DNA of 64,000 nucleotides. Source: Acidithiobacillus caldus ATCC 51756 (lineage in GTDB: Bacteria; Pseudomonadota; Gammaproteobacteria; Acidithiobacillales; Acidithiobacillaceae). Below the pieces are notes generated by a model. That model was not told where the DNA came from, made no database searches, and saw only the letters and a list, made by a program, of their open reading frames with translations. The stretch lies in contig NZ_CP005986.1 in NCBI RefSeq assembly GCF_000175575.2, positions 751,549-815,548 of the forward strand, written 5' to 3'. Below, in pieces: positions 44,490 to 54,111 of the stretch. Position numbers and translations under genes: made by a program. The number at the start of each line of letters is the position of its first letter. Position 1 is the stretch's first letter.

Positions 44490-44816
44490 ATGAGTGACGC
44501 CATCCTATACGTCTCCGACGACAGCTTTGAGAACGATGTCCTCAAATCCAGCAAGCCTGTACTCGTGGATTTCTGGGCGGAGTGGTGCGGACCCTGCAAG
44601 ATGATCGCGCCGATCCTCGAAGAGGTGGCCAAGGAATATGCCGATCGGGTTACGGTGGCTAAGTTCAACATCGATGAAAACCCCGCCACGCCGCCGCAGT
44701 ACGGCATCCGCGGCATTCCCACGCTCCTGCTGTTCAAGAACGGCAAGCTCGAGGCCACCAAGGTGGGGGCGCTGAGCAAAGCGCAGTTGCAGGCCTTTCT
44801 GGATAGTCAACTTTGA
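44490..44816 (+). CDS. trxA: Thioredoxin 1
   Basis: Cytosolic disulfide reductase. The 108 residues contain the active site [13 protein letters not shown] (CxxC at about 32-35), the buried Asp region VLVDFWAEW and the cis-Pro segment [14 protein letters not shown]. The ATG at 44490 follows GAGGAG. It is directly upstream of rho, the gene order found in E. coli and many others; the rho open frame overlaps its stop. Confidence 0.95.
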   Translation: MSDAILYVSDDSFENDVLKSSKPVLVDFWAEWCGPCKMIAPILEEVAKEYADRVTVAKFNIDENPATPPQYGIRGIPTLLLFKNGKLEATKVGALSKAQLQAFLDSQL

Positions 44817-44926
44817 ATACGCCGCGTCCCCGCCGCAAGGCGCCCCGTGCGCCCAAGTCCTTTCCCAATGAAGATATCCTCGTAGAAGAAGAGGAAGCCT
44901 TTCTCCCCGCCCCCGGGGCCAAGACC

Positions 44927-46183
44927 ATGAATCTGAGCGAGCTCAAGCGGAAGTCTGCGGCCGAGCTCGCGGTGATCTGTCAGGACATGGGTCTGGATGG
45001 CACCTCGAGGCTCAAGAAGCAAGAGATCATCTTCAATATCCTCAAGGCCCACGCCCGCAATGGCGACGCCATCTACGGCGATGGGGTGCTGGAGATACTC
45101 CAGGACGGTTTCGGCTTCCTGCGCGCGGCGTCCGGCTCCTACATGGCCGGGCCCGATGACATCTACGTATCACCTTCCCAGGTGCGGCGTTTCCATCTGC
45201 AGACGGGCGATACGGTGTCGGGACAGATCCGCCCGCCCAAGGAGGGCGAGCGGTATTTTGCCCTCCTGAAGGTGGAGAGCATCAACTTCGAGGGCCCCGA
45301 TGCCACCCGCAACAAGGTCAATTTCGATGACCTGACGCCGCTCTTTCCAGAGGAGCGGCTGCGCCTGGAGTCCGACAACATTCCCTATGGCGAGGTGGCG
45401 CCGCGCATCATCGATCTCGTCTCGCCCATCGGTAAAGGGCAGCGCGGTCTCATCGTCGCTCCACCCAAGACCGGCAAGACCGTGCTCCTGCAGCAGGTGG
45501 CGCACGCCATCACCGCCAATCATCCGGAGTGCTACCTTATCGTTCTGCTCATCGACGAGCGGCCCGAGGAGGTCACCGAGATGCAGCGCTCCGTCAAGGG
45601 TGAGGTCGTCTCCTCCACCTTCGACGAGCCAGCCACCCGCCACGTCCAGGTGGCGGAGATCGTCCTCGAAAAGGCCAAGCGTCTGGTCGAGCACAAGCAC
45701 GATGTGGTCATTCTGCTGGATTCCATCACCCGCCTTGCGCGGGCGTACAACACCGTCGTGCCGTCCTCGGGCAAGGTCCTCACGGGCGGCGTGGATGCCA
45801 ACGCCTTGCAAAAGCCCAAGCGCTTTTTTGGGGCGGCGCGCAACATCGAGGAGGGTGGTAGCCTGACCATCATCGCGACGGCCCTGGTGGAGACGGGCTC
45901 GAAGATGGATGAGGTGATCTTCGAGGAATTCAAGGGCACCGGCAACATGGAGGTGCATCTGGATCGGCGTCTGGCCGAGAAGCGCACCTATCCGGCCATC
46001 AATATCAACAAATCCGGAACCCGCCGCGAAGAGCTGCTGGTCCCCGCCGACATCCTCAGCAAGATGTGGATCTTGCGCAAACTCCTGGCACCCATGGATC
46101 CTCTGGAGTCTATGGAGTTTCTGCTGGACAAGGTCAAGGCGACCAAGAACAATGCCGAGTTTTACGACTCCATGAATCGCTGA
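44927..46183 (+). CDS. rho: Transcription termination factor Rho
   Basis: Hexameric RNA-dependent ATPase that ends transcription. From the ATG at 44927 it has 418 residues, one less than E. coli Rho, and starts [16 protein letters not shown]. Landmarks: the cold-shock-like RNA-binding domain with [17 protein letters not shown] (about 50-65), Walker [13 protein letters not shown] (about 175-186), Walker [14 protein letters not shown], and the secondary RNA site region. The frame is open upstream to a TTG at 44813 overlapping the trxA stop, which would add a charged 38-residue leader; neither start has a convincing ribosome site. Confidence 0.95.
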   Translation: MNLSELKRKSAAELAVICQDMGLDGTSRLKKQEIIFNILKAHARNGDAIYGDGVLEILQDGFGFLRAASGSYMAGPDDIYVSPSQVRRFHLQTGDTVSGQIRPPKEGERYFALLKVESINFEGPDATRNKVNFDDLTPLFPEERLRLESDNIPYGEVAPRIIDLVSPIGKGQRGLIVAPPKTGKTVLLQQVAHAITANHPECYLIVLLIDERPEEVTEMQRSVKGEVVSSTFDEPATRHVQVAEIVLEKAKRLVEHKHDVVILLDSITRLARAYNTVVPSSGKVLTGGVDANALQKPKRFFGAARNIEEGGSLTIIATALVETGSKMDEVIFEEFKGTGNMEVHLDRRLAEKRTYPAININKSGTRREELLVPADILSKMWILRKLLAPMDPLESMEFLLDKVKATKNNAEFYDSMNR

Positions 46184-46207
46184 GGTCCCCGGCGGTGGCC
46201 CTCACGC

Positions 46208-46236
46208 TGGACGCACCGGTGCTCGGGGGCTATACT
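46208..46236 (+). promoter_or_regulatory. Sigma-70 promoter of rpmE
   Basis: TGGACG (46208-46213) and TATACT (46231-46236) with a 17-base spacer, 32 bases before the rpmE ATG, in the 85-base gap after rho. The -10 box is strong and the -35 weaker. Confidence 0.6.
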
Positions 46237-46268
46237 TTTCAGCTTGCAAAATTCACGAGCGCTATGCC

Positions 46269-46478
46269 ATGAAAGCCGATATCCATCCCCGATACGCAGA
46301 AATCACCGTGACCTGCAGTTGCGGAAACAGCTTCAAGACGCGGTCCACCGCTGGGCGTGACCTGCACATCGATCTGTGTTCCGAGTGTCATCCCTTCTAT
46401 ACGGGCAAGCAGCGGGCCGTTTCCGCCGCCGGCCAGGTGGAAAAGTTCCGCAAGCGTTACGCCAACGCGGGCAAGTAA
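46269..46478 (+). CDS. rpmE: 50S ribosomal protein L31 (zinc-binding form)
   Basis: A 69-residue large-subunit protein. It opens [19 protein letters not shown] and keeps the four zinc-ligand Cys: C16 and C18 in TCSCGN and C37 and C40 in [14 protein letters not shown]. The presence of these identifies the primary, zinc-containing type rather than the zinc-free RpmE2. It lies between rho and the malic enzyme gene. Confidence 0.96.
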   Translation: MKADIHPRYAEITVTCSCGNSFKTRSTAGRDLHIDLCSECHPFYTGKQRAVSAAGQVEKFRKRYANAGK

Positions 46479-46481
46479 GCC

Positions 46482-47762
46482 GTGGCGGATGCGAAGTCCG
46501 CTCGGTCCCCGGATATCGGGGGTGGAGCGGCCGACGCGCAGCGGGCGGAAGCACTGCGCTCCAGGGCCCTTGCCTACCACGCCGCGGCTCCTGCGGGCAA
46601 ACTCGCCATCGAGGTGACCAAGCCGTGTACGACCCAGGCGCAGTTGTCTTTGGCCTACACCCCCGGGGTCGCAGCGCCGGTGCGGGAGATTGCGCGGGAT
46701 CCTGAGTTTGCCTACGACTACACGGCCAAAGGTAATCTCGTCGCCGTGGTAACCAATGGCACCGCGGTTTTGGGGCTGGGGCGGGTAGGCCCGCTGGCGG
46801 GCAAGCCCGTCATGGAAGGCAAGGCGGTGCTCTTCAAGCACTTTGCCGGTATCGATGCCTTCGATATCGAGGTGGAAGCACGGGATGCCGATCACCTCAT
46901 CGACGTCGTCACCGCCATCGCGCCTGGCTTAGGTGGCATCAATCTCGAGGACATCGCCGCCCCGGACTGCTTCCGCGTGGAGCGCGAACTGCAGGAGCGC
47001 CTGGATATCCCGGTGTTCCACGACGATCAGCACGGCACGGCCGTCATCGTCGCGGCCGCCCTGCGCAATGCCCTGATCGTTCAGGAAAAGAACCTAGAGT
47101 CGGTAAAAGTGGCCATTGTCGGTGCGGGAGCTGCGGGCGTGGCCATTGCGCGCATGCTGCAATCCATGGGGGTTCAGCGTTGTTTCCTGAGCGACGTGCA
47201 TGGGGTATTGCATCGCGGTCGAAAGGATCTAAGCCCCTGGCACGACGACCTCGCGGTGGCGCCCGAGGACTGGACGCTCGCCGAGATGCTCGCGGATGCA
47301 GACGTCGTCATCGGCGTGGCGGTGCGGGGCGCGATTCCCGAGGCTGCACTCCCAACCCTGGCGCCGCGTCCCGTGGTGTTTGCCCTCGCCAATCCAGACC
47401 CCGAAATCGACCCACGTCGGGTCCGGCAACTGCGTCCCGACGCGGTCATTGCCACCGGTCGTTCGGATCTGCCCAATCAGGTCAATAACGCTCTCGGTTT
47501 CCCGTACCTCTTTCGCGGTGCCTTGGACTGTCGAGCGCGCCGCATCGACACCGGGATGTTGCTGGCTGCCGTGGATGCCCTTGCCGACCTGGCTCGTGAG
47601 CCCGTGAGCGACGCGGTGCTCGCCGCCTACGATCTGGCTCCGGACAGTCTGCGCTTCGGGCCGGAGTACATCATCCCCAAGGCTCTGGACCCGCGCCTGC
47701 GCGAGCGCGTGGCCGCGGCCGTTGCGGCGGCGGCTCGTCGCAGCGGCCAAGCGCGCCGCTGA
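46482..47762 (+). CDS. Malic enzyme (oxaloacetate-decarboxylating, short form)
   Basis: Converts malate to pyruvate and CO2 with reduction of NAD(P). The 426-residue product, with a GTG start 3 bases after rpmE, has the order of the family: [13 protein letters not shown], the [13 protein letters not shown] segment with its Lys, metal-binding [18 protein letters not shown], the dinucleotide fold [14 protein letters not shown], and the late [16 protein letters not shown]. It lacks the phosphotransacetylase-like C-terminal domain of long MaeB proteins. Cofactor preference cannot be read from the sequence. In an autotroph it would supply pyruvate or NADPH from the partial TCA cycle. Confidence 0.9.
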   Translation: MADAKSARSPDIGGGAADAQRAEALRSRALAYHAAAPAGKLAIEVTKPCTTQAQLSLAYTPGVAAPVREIARDPEFAYDYTAKGNLVAVVTNGTAVLGLGRVGPLAGKPVMEGKAVLFKHFAGIDAFDIEVEARDADHLIDVVTAIAPGLGGINLEDIAAPDCFRVERELQERLDIPVFHDDQHGTAVIVAAALRNALIVQEKNLESVKVAIVGAGAAGVAIARMLQSMGVQRCFLSDVHGVLHRGRKDLSPWHDDLAVAPEDWTLAEMLADADVVIGVAVRGAIPEAALPTLAPRPVVFALANPDPEIDPRRVRQLRPDAVIATGRSDLPNQVNNALGFPYLFRGALDCRARRIDTGMLLAAVDALADLAREPVSDAVLAAYDLAPDSLRFGPEYIIPKALDPRLRERVAAAVAAAARRSGQARR

Positions 47763-47784
47763 GACGGCCTCCGGGTCACGCTTT

Positions 47785-47813
47785 TTGCGGTGACTCGGAG
47801 CCCTCGCTACAAT
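47785..47813 (+). promoter_or_regulatory. Sigma-70 promoter of ilvD
   Basis: TTGCGG (47785-47790) and TACAAT (47808-47813) with a 17-base spacer, 58 bases before the ilvD ATG. Good -10 and reasonable -35. Confidence 0.68.
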
Positions 47814-47871
47814 CCAACACCGTGCTGTTTTTCTGGCGGGCCTCGGGCCCGCAGTCCGTCGCGAGGTACCC

Positions 47872-49548
47872 ATGCGTTCCGATACCATCAAAAAAGGTTT
47901 TGAAAGGACTCCCCATCGCTCCCTGCTGAAGGCCTGTGGGGTGACCGACGCCGATATGGATAAGCCCTTCATTGGCGTGGCCAACTCCTACATCGACATC
48001 ATCCCGGGCCATGTCCATCTGCAGGAGTTTGGACGCATCGTCAAGGAGGCGATTCGCGCGGCAGGCGGGGTTCCCTTCGAATTCAACACCATTGGTGTGG
48101 ACGACGGTATCATCATGGGACACGATGGGATGCGCTACTCCCTGCCCAGCCGCGAGCTCATCGCCGATGCCATCGAGACGGTGGTTCAGGCCCACCACCT
48201 GGACGCCCTGATTTGCATCCCCAACTGCGACAAGATCGTCCCCGGCATGCTCATGGGCGCGATCCGTTGCGATGTGCCCACGGTCTTCGTCTCGGGCGGG
48301 CCCATGGAGGCGGGGCATCTGGCGGACGGTACGCCCATCGATCTGGTGACGGCCTTCGAGGCCGTCGGTCAATTCAAGCGCGGTCAGATCGACGCCCAGC
48401 GACTCAAGGAGATCGAGGACAAGGCCTGTCCCACCTGCGGTTCCTGTTCCGGCATGTTCACGGCCAACAGTATGAACTGCCTCATGGAGGTGCTGGGGGT
48501 GGCACTGCCGGGCAACGGCACCATTCTGGCGACGGCCAGCGCGCGGCGGGATCTGGTGCGTCGGGCAGCCGAGCGGGTGGTTGCCCTGGCCATGGCGGGT
48601 GGGCCCACCATGCGGCAGATGGTGGACTTCGAGGCCATCGACAATGCCTTCATCCTCGACATGGCCATGGGCGGATCCACCAATACGGTGCTGCACACCC
48701 TGGCCCTGGCGCGGGAGGCGGGCGTCGACTATCCCTTGGCTCGTCTCAACGAACTGGCTCAGCAGGTTGCCTATCTGGCCAAGGTCTCGCCGGCGTTGTC
48801 TACGGTGCACATCGAGGATATCGGCCGCGCCGGGGGTATCCCGGCCATCCTCCACGAGGTGCACACCCGCAACCCGCGGGTCCTGCACCTGGACAAGCCC
48901 ACCGTGAGTGGCCAAAGCCTGCGCGAGATCGTCGAGGCGGCGCGGGTCAAGGACAGCAAGATCATCCGTCTGGCGACGGAGCCCTTCTCGCCCACGGGTG
49001 GTTTGCGGGTGCTCTTTGGTAATCTGGCGCCGCAGGGCAGCATCGTCAAGGTGGGAGCAGTCTTGCCGGCAATGCGCCAGTTCAGTGGCCCGGCCCGCAT
49101 CTTCGAGAGCATGGAGTCCGCTTCGGAGGGGATTCTCGCGGGGCAGGTGCAGCCTGGCGATGTGGTGGTCATCCGCTATGAGGGACCCAAGGGTGGCCCA
49201 GGCATGCCGGAGATGCTGACGCCGACGGCCAACATCATGGGCATGGGCCTGGGCGAGTCCGTGGCCCTCATCACCGATGGCCGCTTCAGCGGCGCCACCC
49301 GCGGTGCCTGTATCGGTCATATCTCGCCGGAAGCCGCAGAGGGCGGACCCATCGCCCTCATCGAAAACGGCGATATCATCGATCTGGACCTCGATGCGGG
49401 CAAGATCGACGTGCGTCTGAGCGAGGCGGAACTGGCCCGGCGGCGCAGTCAGTGGCAACCCCTGGAAAAACCCCTTACCTCACCCTGGCTGCGTCGCTAT
49501 CGCAAGCTCGTCACCAATGCCGCCATGGGCGCCGTGCTGGAGTCTTGA
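47872..49548 (+). CDS. ilvD: Dihydroxy-acid dehydratase
   Basis: Fe-S enzyme that makes the 2-keto acid precursors of valine and isoleucine. The 558 residues are normal in length. Cluster-binding Cys are in [14 protein letters not shown] and [19 protein letters not shown]; other landmarks are [32 protein letters not shown], and near the end [22 protein letters not shown]. An Fe-S supply from the isc cluster is needed. The sequence 4 bases beyond the stop leads into a NYN-domain gene. Confidence 0.96.
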   Translation: MRSDTIKKGFERTPHRSLLKACGVTDADMDKPFIGVANSYIDIIPGHVHLQEFGRIVKEAIRAAGGVPFEFNTIGVDDGIIMGHDGMRYSLPSRELIADAIETVVQAHHLDALICIPNCDKIVPGMLMGAIRCDVPTVFVSGGPMEAGHLADGTPIDLVTAFEAVGQFKRGQIDAQRLKEIEDKACPTCGSCSGMFTANSMNCLMEVLGVALPGNGTILATASARRDLVRRAAERVVALAMAGGPTMRQMVDFEAIDNAFILDMAMGGSTNTVLHTLALAREAGVDYPLARLNELAQQVAYLAKVSPALSTVHIEDIGRAGGIPAILHEVHTRNPRVLHLDKPTVSGQSLREIVEAARVKDSKIIRLATEPFSPTGGLRVLFGNLAPQGSIVKVGAVLPAMRQFSGPARIFESMESASEGILAGQVQPGDVVVIRYEGPKGGPGMPEMLTPTANIMGMGLGESVALITDGRFSGATRGACIGHISPEAAEGGPIALIENGDIIDLDLDAGKIDVRLSEAELARRRSQWQPLEKPLTSPWLRRYRKLVTNAAMGAVLES

Positions 49549-49553
49549 GGCCG

Positions 49554-50564
49554 ATGGGTGCTGCGTCGCGACAGGGCATTGGTGTCTATGTGGACGCCGA
49601 AAACATCCGCTACAACGGCGGCTACGCCATGCGCTACGATGTACTGCGGCGCTTTGCGGGGCGCGGTGACGATGCACGCCTGTTGCGTCTGAACACCTAC
49701 ATGGCCATCGATGAGGAGCGTCTGCGTCGGGATCCGGACTATCGCGATGGTATCCGCGGCTATCAGCAGGCGGTGCGTGACCTGGGCTGGAAGATCATCG
49801 AGAAGCCGGTGCGCTGGTTCACGGACGAAGAGGGGAATCGTCTGTCCAAGGCCAATGCCGATCTGGACCTTGCGGTGGATGTCATGCTGCAGTCCGAGCG
49901 CCTCGACCAGGTACTCCTGGTCACTGGCGATGGGGACTTTCTGCAGGTGGTGCGCGCCCTGCAGAACCGCGGTTGCCGCGTCGAGGTGCTGGCCTTTCGC
50001 AACGTCTCCCGGGACTTGCAGCACGAGGCGGATGCCTTCTACTCCGGTTTCCTGATCCCGGGCCTCTTGCCTGTGCGCGGCGACACGCGGGTGGCCTGGG
50101 GCGAATTCGGCTCGCGCATCCGCGGTATCTGCACGCGCTGGGAGGAAGAACGCGGTTTTGGTTTCGTGCGCTTCCTGCGCCAGATTTCCGATCGCCTGTG
50201 GGTGACGGATACGCGCCAGGAGGAATCGCCCTACGCCTCTGCCTTTCTGCATATCTCCGATTTGCCTCGCGATCTGGACGTGTCGGATCTGCCCAGCCGC
50301 GATATCGTCCTGGAGTTCGATCTCGAGCCCAGCGAGATGGAGCGCGGTGGATTCGTCGCCAAGCGCTGCTCCGTGCCCTATCGCTACGACGGCCGTCCAC
50401 TGCCCACAGGACAGGCCGGACGCAATGCCGCCGAGACGACCACACTCCAGCAGACGGCGTCGGAACCGGTCGGTGAAGCGGCGACGGGGACTTCGTCGGG
50501 GGTTGCCCATGGCGAGGTTTCCGGGCCAGCGGAGGCCGTACTGGATGCCGGTGCAGAGGACTGA
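49554..50564 (+). CDS. NYN-domain putative RNase with cold-shock-like domain
   Basis: A 336-residue protein, starting at the ATG at 49554 just after ilvD. Residues about 1-165 are a NYN (PIN-like) nuclease domain with the acidic residues in IGVYVDAENIRYN, NADLDLAVDVML and VLLVTGDGDFLQVV. Residues about 180-265 look like an OB/cold-shock domain (RGICTRWEEERGFGFVRFL, then SAFLHISDLP in place of the FVHxS part). The C-terminal 70 residues are Ala/Thr/Glu-rich and probably disordered. NYN proteins with an RNA-binding OB fold are thought to cut or sequester RNA; the target is unknown. Confidence 0.8.
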   Translation: MGAASRQGIGVYVDAENIRYNGGYAMRYDVLRRFAGRGDDARLLRLNTYMAIDEERLRRDPDYRDGIRGYQQAVRDLGWKIIEKPVRWFTDEEGNRLSKANADLDLAVDVMLQSERLDQVLLVTGDGDFLQVVRALQNRGCRVEVLAFRNVSRDLQHEADAFYSGFLIPGLLPVRGDTRVAWGEFGSRIRGICTRWEEERGFGFVRFLRQISDRLWVTDTRQEESPYASAFLHISDLPRDLDVSDLPSRDIVLEFDLEPSEMERGGFVAKRCSVPYRYDGRPLPTGQAGRNAAETTTLQQTASEPVGEAATGTSSGVAHGEVSGPAEAVLDAGAED

Positions 50565-50570
50565 TCCAAA

Positions 50571-50584
50571 GTCCCTTTCGGGAC
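50571..50584. terminator. Short hairpin between convergent genes
   Basis: GTCCC-TTTC-GGGAC, with a GAAA tetraloop on the minus strand, lies in the 33-base gap between the NYN gene and argA. No T-run of length, so only a possible bidirectional terminator. Confidence 0.4.
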
Positions 50585-50597
50585 GGCACCCCTTTCC

Positions 50598-51914
50598 TCA
50601 GGTTTCGTCCACGGAGCGGATGAACACGGCGCTGCGCCGTTGCAGGTTGTACAAGGCCTGACGCGGCATGGGCAGGTCGCTGATGTCGGCCCGTTGAAAG
50701 GCCCGCTCAAGAAACCAGTGACTGCTCTGGGTGCTGAGGACGAAAAGGCGGCGAAGTCCCTGTTGTCGCGCCTGTAGCAGGCAGTACTCCAGCAGGGCCT
50801 CGCCGCGTCCCTGGCGGCGATAGGCATCGTCCACCGCAAGACAGGCCATTTCCGCCATGCTGAATTCCGGGTAGGGGTAAAGGGCGACGCAGGCGATGAT
50901 CTTGCCGTCGCGTTCCATGACGATGAAACGGTCTATCTCTTGCTCGAGGCGCTCGCGACTGCGGCGTACGAGGATGCCCGCCGCTTCCATGGGACGGATG
51001 AGGGCGAGAATGCCCGGAATATCCTCGAGCCGAGCGCCTCGTAGGTGCTCGAAGGGATCTCGGGAAATCATGGTGCCCAGGCCATCGCGGGTGAAGAGTT
51101 CGCGCAGCAGGGCGCCATCCACCCGCCGCGGGATGAGGTGGACCCGATCCACACCGGCGCTGCAGACGCGGCGCGCGCTGTGCAGATGCTCGAGGACGGC
51201 GGGATCGGCCTGGGGAATATCCAGGAAGCCATCGATCTCCGAGAGGGTGATCTGCCGGGTGAGCTGTCCCGCCGCATCCACCACGCCGGGAGCGTCGGTA
51301 TAAAAAATGAGTTTGGCGGCCCCCAGGGCAGAGGCGGCAGCCACGGCGACGTCCTCGGCGCGGATGTTGAACAGTGTCCCCGTCGGCGACACGCCCACGG
51401 GGGAGAGCAGGATGACCTCGTCCGCGTCCAGGTGCCGACGCATGGTCTCGACGGCGACGCGGCGCACGGCTCCGGTATATTGGTAGTCCACACCGTCGAG
51501 AATGCCCAGGGGGCGGGCGATGATGAAGTTGCCGCCGATGACCTCGAGACCGGCGTGGGCCATGGGCGAGTCCAGACGGCCCTCGGAGAGGATGGCTTCC
51601 ACCTCCAGGCGCGCCCCGCCCACCGCTTCCCGTAGTGCGGCCATGATGGCCGCCGTCGTAATCCTTTGGCCGCCGACCCGCTGCGATTCCAGACCGTGGC
51701 GAGCGAGCGCAGCATCGATCTGGGGCCCGGCGCCGTGCACCAGGACCAGGCTCACCCCCAGGCTATTGAGCAGGGCGAGATCTTGGGCAATGCCGGCGAC
51801 GCTGCCGTCGGCAATGGCGTCACCGCCGAAGTTGATGACGAAGATCTGGCCGCGAAAGCGGTGGATATAGGGTGAGGATTCCCGAAAATGGCGGACGAAG
51901 CTCTCACCGGCCAT
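50598..51914 (-). CDS. argA: N-acetylglutamate synthase
   Basis: First step of arginine synthesis. The 438-residue protein has the classical two-domain form: an amino-acid-kinase-like N-terminus (about 25-285, VINFGGDAIADG, LVHGAGPQIDAAL, LSPVGVSPTGTLFNI) and a C-terminal GNAT acetyltransferase domain (about 290-430, with IRPMEAAGILVRRSRE, MAEMACLAVDDAYRRQGRGE). The kinase-like domain should serve arginine feedback. Length and end sequence match ArgA of gammaproteobacteria. Convergent with the NYN gene. Confidence 0.93.
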   Translation of the reverse strand: MAGESFVRHFRESSPYIHRFRGQIFVINFGGDAIADGSVAGIAQDLALLNSLGVSLVLVHGAGPQIDAALARHGLESQRVGGQRITTAAIMAALREAVGGARLEVEAILSEGRLDSPMAHAGLEVIGGNFIIARPLGILDGVDYQYTGAVRRVAVETMRRHLDADEVILLSPVGVSPTGTLFNIRAEDVAVAAASALGAAKLIFYTDAPGVVDAAGQLTRQITLSEIDGFLDIPQADPAVLEHLHSARRVCSAGVDRVHLIPRRVDGALLRELFTRDGLGTMISRDPFEHLRGARLEDIPGILALIRPMEAAGILVRRSRERLEQEIDRFIVMERDGKIIACVALYPYPEFSMAEMACLAVDDAYRRQGRGEALLEYCLLQARQQGLRRLFVLSTQSSHWFLERAFQRADISDLPMPRQALYNLQRRSAVFIRSVDET

Positions 51915-51938
51915 GTTTAGCGGACGGCAGGGCGCTGC

Positions 51939-52244
51939 CTAGAGTACCACCGGACGGCTACGCCCGGTGCTGCGCCGGGCCGCGCGTTGCGCGTGCTCGT
52001 CGGGGGTCCAGGCGCGAATGGCCAAGGCATGGATGTGCGGGATACGGGCGCTGACATCGTACACCAGGCGATGGCGGTCCAGGGCCGACAAGCCCTCAAA
52101 ACGACGACTGACGACGGTCAGCTCGTAGTGCCCACCTTCACTGGCACCGCTGTGACCGGCGTGTGCTTCGGTGCGGTCGCGGACTTCCAGGAGCTCGGGC
52201 GTCAGCGCTTCGCGCAGGGCTTTTTCCAGCAGGGTTTTGCTCAT
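51939..52244 (-). CDS. BolA-family protein
   Basis: A 101-residue protein; the ATG at 52244 overlaps the yciI stop (ATGA) and follows AAGGTGG. It contains the BolA pattern: [40 protein letters not shown] and [20 protein letters not shown]. BolA proteins work with monothiol glutaredoxins in Fe-S trafficking and regulation. The order yciB-yciI-bolA is recurrent in proteobacteria. The Arg-rich tail is not conserved. Confidence 0.88.
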   Translation of the reverse strand: MSKTLLEKALREALTPELLEVRDRTEAHAGHSGASEGGHYELTVVSRRFEGLSALDRHRLVYDVSARIPHIHALAIRAWTPDEHAQRAARRSTGRSRPVVL

Positions 52245-52540
52245 GGGAATACCACCTTGTAGGGACGTACACTGACGTCGGCATAGACACCGGCAGCAAG
52301 GTACGGTTCCGCCGCAGCCCAATGCTGGGCCTCTTCCAGGGACTCGAAGCGAGCAACGATGAGACTGCCCAGATAACCGGCGCTGCCGGGATCGTCACGG
52401 TCCACCGCCGGGAAAGGGCCCGCCGTCAACAGGCGACCTTCGGCCTGAAGTTGATGGAGCCGGGCCAGGTGATCGGCGCGGGCAGCAGCCCTCTTGGTCA
52501 GGGAGTCGGGATTGTCGATGCCGATGATGCAATAGTACAT
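52241..52540 (-). CDS. yciI: YciI-family protein
   Basis: A 99-residue alpha/beta-barrel dimer-type protein. It starts [17 protein letters not shown], continues [23 protein letters not shown]-type with the conserved His, and closes with [19 protein letters not shown], the YciI pattern. The His-Asp pair (RADH) found in the family is present; the reaction is unknown for most members. It lies between yciB and bolA, overlapping the latter. Confidence 0.88.
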   Translation of the reverse strand: MYYCIIGIDNPDSLTKRAAARADHLARLHQLQAEGRLLTAGPFPAVDRDDPGSAGYLGSLIVARFESLEEAQHWAAAEPYLAAGVYADVSVRPYKVVFP

Positions 52541-52615
52541 GGTCGGTTCCAGCGCGATGCGATGATGGTTCTATGGTAGCACAGGGAGGGACGGGACGAC
52601 CCCGTTCGGGCGCGC

Positions 52616-53170
52616 CTAGGACTTGCCACCGTCGCTGCTTTCCGCGGGCAAGGCGCGGGAGATGAGTACGGCCTGAAAGACGACGAAGATCACCGTCAGG
52701 GCCAGCAGACCAAAGAGTTTGAAATCCACCCAGAGGCTGGTGGGCAGTGTGTAGGCAACGACCAAGTTCAGCACGGCACCGAAGAGGAAAAAGGCGATCC
52801 AGTAGGCATTGAGGCGGCGCCAGAATGCCCCCGGCAGGGTGGCCGGCAGCTGTGCGCCCATCAAGCGCTGCAACAAGGGCTCGTCACGCCAGTGGGTGAA
52901 CAGCAAGGCAGCCGCGAAAAGGAGATACAGGATGCTGGGTTTCCACTTGATGAAGAGATCGTTGTGCAGATAGATGGTCAGACCGCCGAATATCAGGATC
53001 AGCAAGGTCGACACCCAGGTCATGGTTTCCACCCTTCCCTGACGGCGCCACTGCCACAGCATGAGCAAAACGGAAGCGACGATGAGTACCTCCGTTGCCG
53101 TGTAGATGCCGTGGAGCTTGTAGACCACGAAAAAAAGCAGGATGGGCAGAAAGTCGACCAGGAGTTTCAT
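52616..53170 (-). CDS. yciB: Inner-membrane septation protein A (YciB/IspZ)
   Basis: A 184-residue membrane protein with about five hydrophobic segments. It starts MKLLVDFLPILLFFVVYKLHGIY... (key part: LVDFLPILLFFVVYK), with the family landmarks ATEVLIVASVLLM, FGGLTIYLHNDLFIKWKP and LNAYWIAFFLFGAVLNL. YciB is linked to envelope maintenance and cell-division machinery in enterobacteria. The ATG at 53170 is preceded by AGCG/GCGTC sequence of low ribosome-site quality. Start of the yciB-yciI-bolA run. Confidence 0.92.
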   Translation of the reverse strand: MKLLVDFLPILLFFVVYKLHGIYTATEVLIVASVLLMLWQWRRQGRVETMTWVSTLLILIFGGLTIYLHNDLFIKWKPSILYLLFAAALLFTHWRDEPLLQRLMGAQLPATLPGAFWRRLNAYWIAFFLFGAVLNLVVAYTLPTSLWVDFKLFGLLALTVIFVVFQAVLISRALPAESSDGGKS

Positions 53171-53232
53171 GACGCCGCGATTCGCTGTAGGGTTAAGGTC
53201 CGTATTTGAGCATAGCGGGGAGGATTTGCCCA

Positions 53233-54111
53233 GTGGAAGGTCGGGAGTTCCTGGAATGGCTTGCGCACAGTATGGAGGGGCAGGGATCCGCTGCGGGTCC
53301 CGATTTTGCCGACAGCATCGCCGCACGCTGGCGCCATCGCCCCTGGGGCGGGCACCTGGAGGCGGTGCGACGTGCCGATCTGCCCGACCTGGACAGTCTC
53401 TTGGGCATCGATGAAGCCAAGGCGACCTTGTTGGAGAACACCCGCCAGTTCGTAGCCGGATTGCCTGCCAACGACGCCCTGCTCTGGGGTGGGCGTGGCA
53501 CCGGCAAATCCTCTTTGGTCAAGGCCCTCCTGGGAGCTTTCCACCCGAATGGTCTGCGTCTGGTAGAACTGGATGCCGCCGGCATTCTCGATCTGCCCGA
53601 GATCCTGGCCGCTTTGGCGGTAGCCGACCCAGAGGCACGCTATCGCTTCATCCTCTTCTGCGACGATCTGTCCTTTGGCAGTGAAGATCCCGCCTACAAG
53701 GCCCTCAAGTCCCTGCTGGATGGTGGGGTGGAGGCGCGGCCGGAAAACGTCCTGCTCTACGCCACCAGCAACCGACGGCACCTGCTGCCGCGCCACTTTG
53801 CCGACAACGAGGAATACCATCGCCACGGTGAGGAGATCATCCCCGGGGAGACGGCCGAGGAAAAAATCAGCCTGTCGGAGCGCTTTGGCCTGTGGCTGGG
53901 TTTCTACCCCTTCGATCAGGAACAGTATCTGCGTATCGTCGCCGAGCACTTACGCCTTTTGGGGAGCAACGCCGACAGCGCGCTGTGGCGCGACGAGGCC
54001 CTGTGCTGGTCGTTGCAGCGCGGCTCACGCAGTGGCCGGGTGGCGCGGCAGTTTGCACGCCACTGGGTCGGATCCCGGGCCTTGGCCGGGGGCCAGGGTT
54101 TTGGGTCTTAG
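53233..54111 (+). CDS. DUF815-family AAA+ ATPase
   Basis: A 292-residue ATPase. I chose the GTG at 53233, nine bases after GGGGAGG, over a TTG further upstream. Walker A is LLWGGRGTGKSSLVKALL (about 88-105), Walker B RFILFCDDLSF (about 140-150), followed by sensor-1 LLYATSNRRHLLPRH, and the AAA+ lid. This order and the spacing match the DUF815 group. Function is unknown; no partner gene is next to it. It ends 4 bases into the suhB 3' end, so the two genes converge and overlap. Confidence 0.86.
   Translation: MEGREFLEWLAHSMEGQGSAAGPDFADSIAARWRHRPWGGHLEAVRRADLPDLDSLLGIDEAKATLLENTRQFVAGLPANDALLWGGRGTGKSSLVKALLGAFHPNGLRLVELDAAGILDLPEILAALAVADPEARYRFILFCDDLSFGSEDPAYKALKSLLDGGVEARPENVLLYATSNRRHLLPRHFADNEEYHRHGEEIIPGETAEEKISLSERFGLWLGFYPFDQEQYLRIVAEHLRLLGSNADSALWRDEALCWSLQRGSRSGRVARQFARHWVGSRALAGGQGFGS

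Noticed and set aside
44813-44926. Longer Rho starting at a TTG that overlaps the trxA stop
   Set aside because: It would add a 38-residue charged, Pro-rich leader with no family resemblance, and the internal ATG gives the expected 418 residues. I kept the shorter form but neither start has a good ribosome-binding site.
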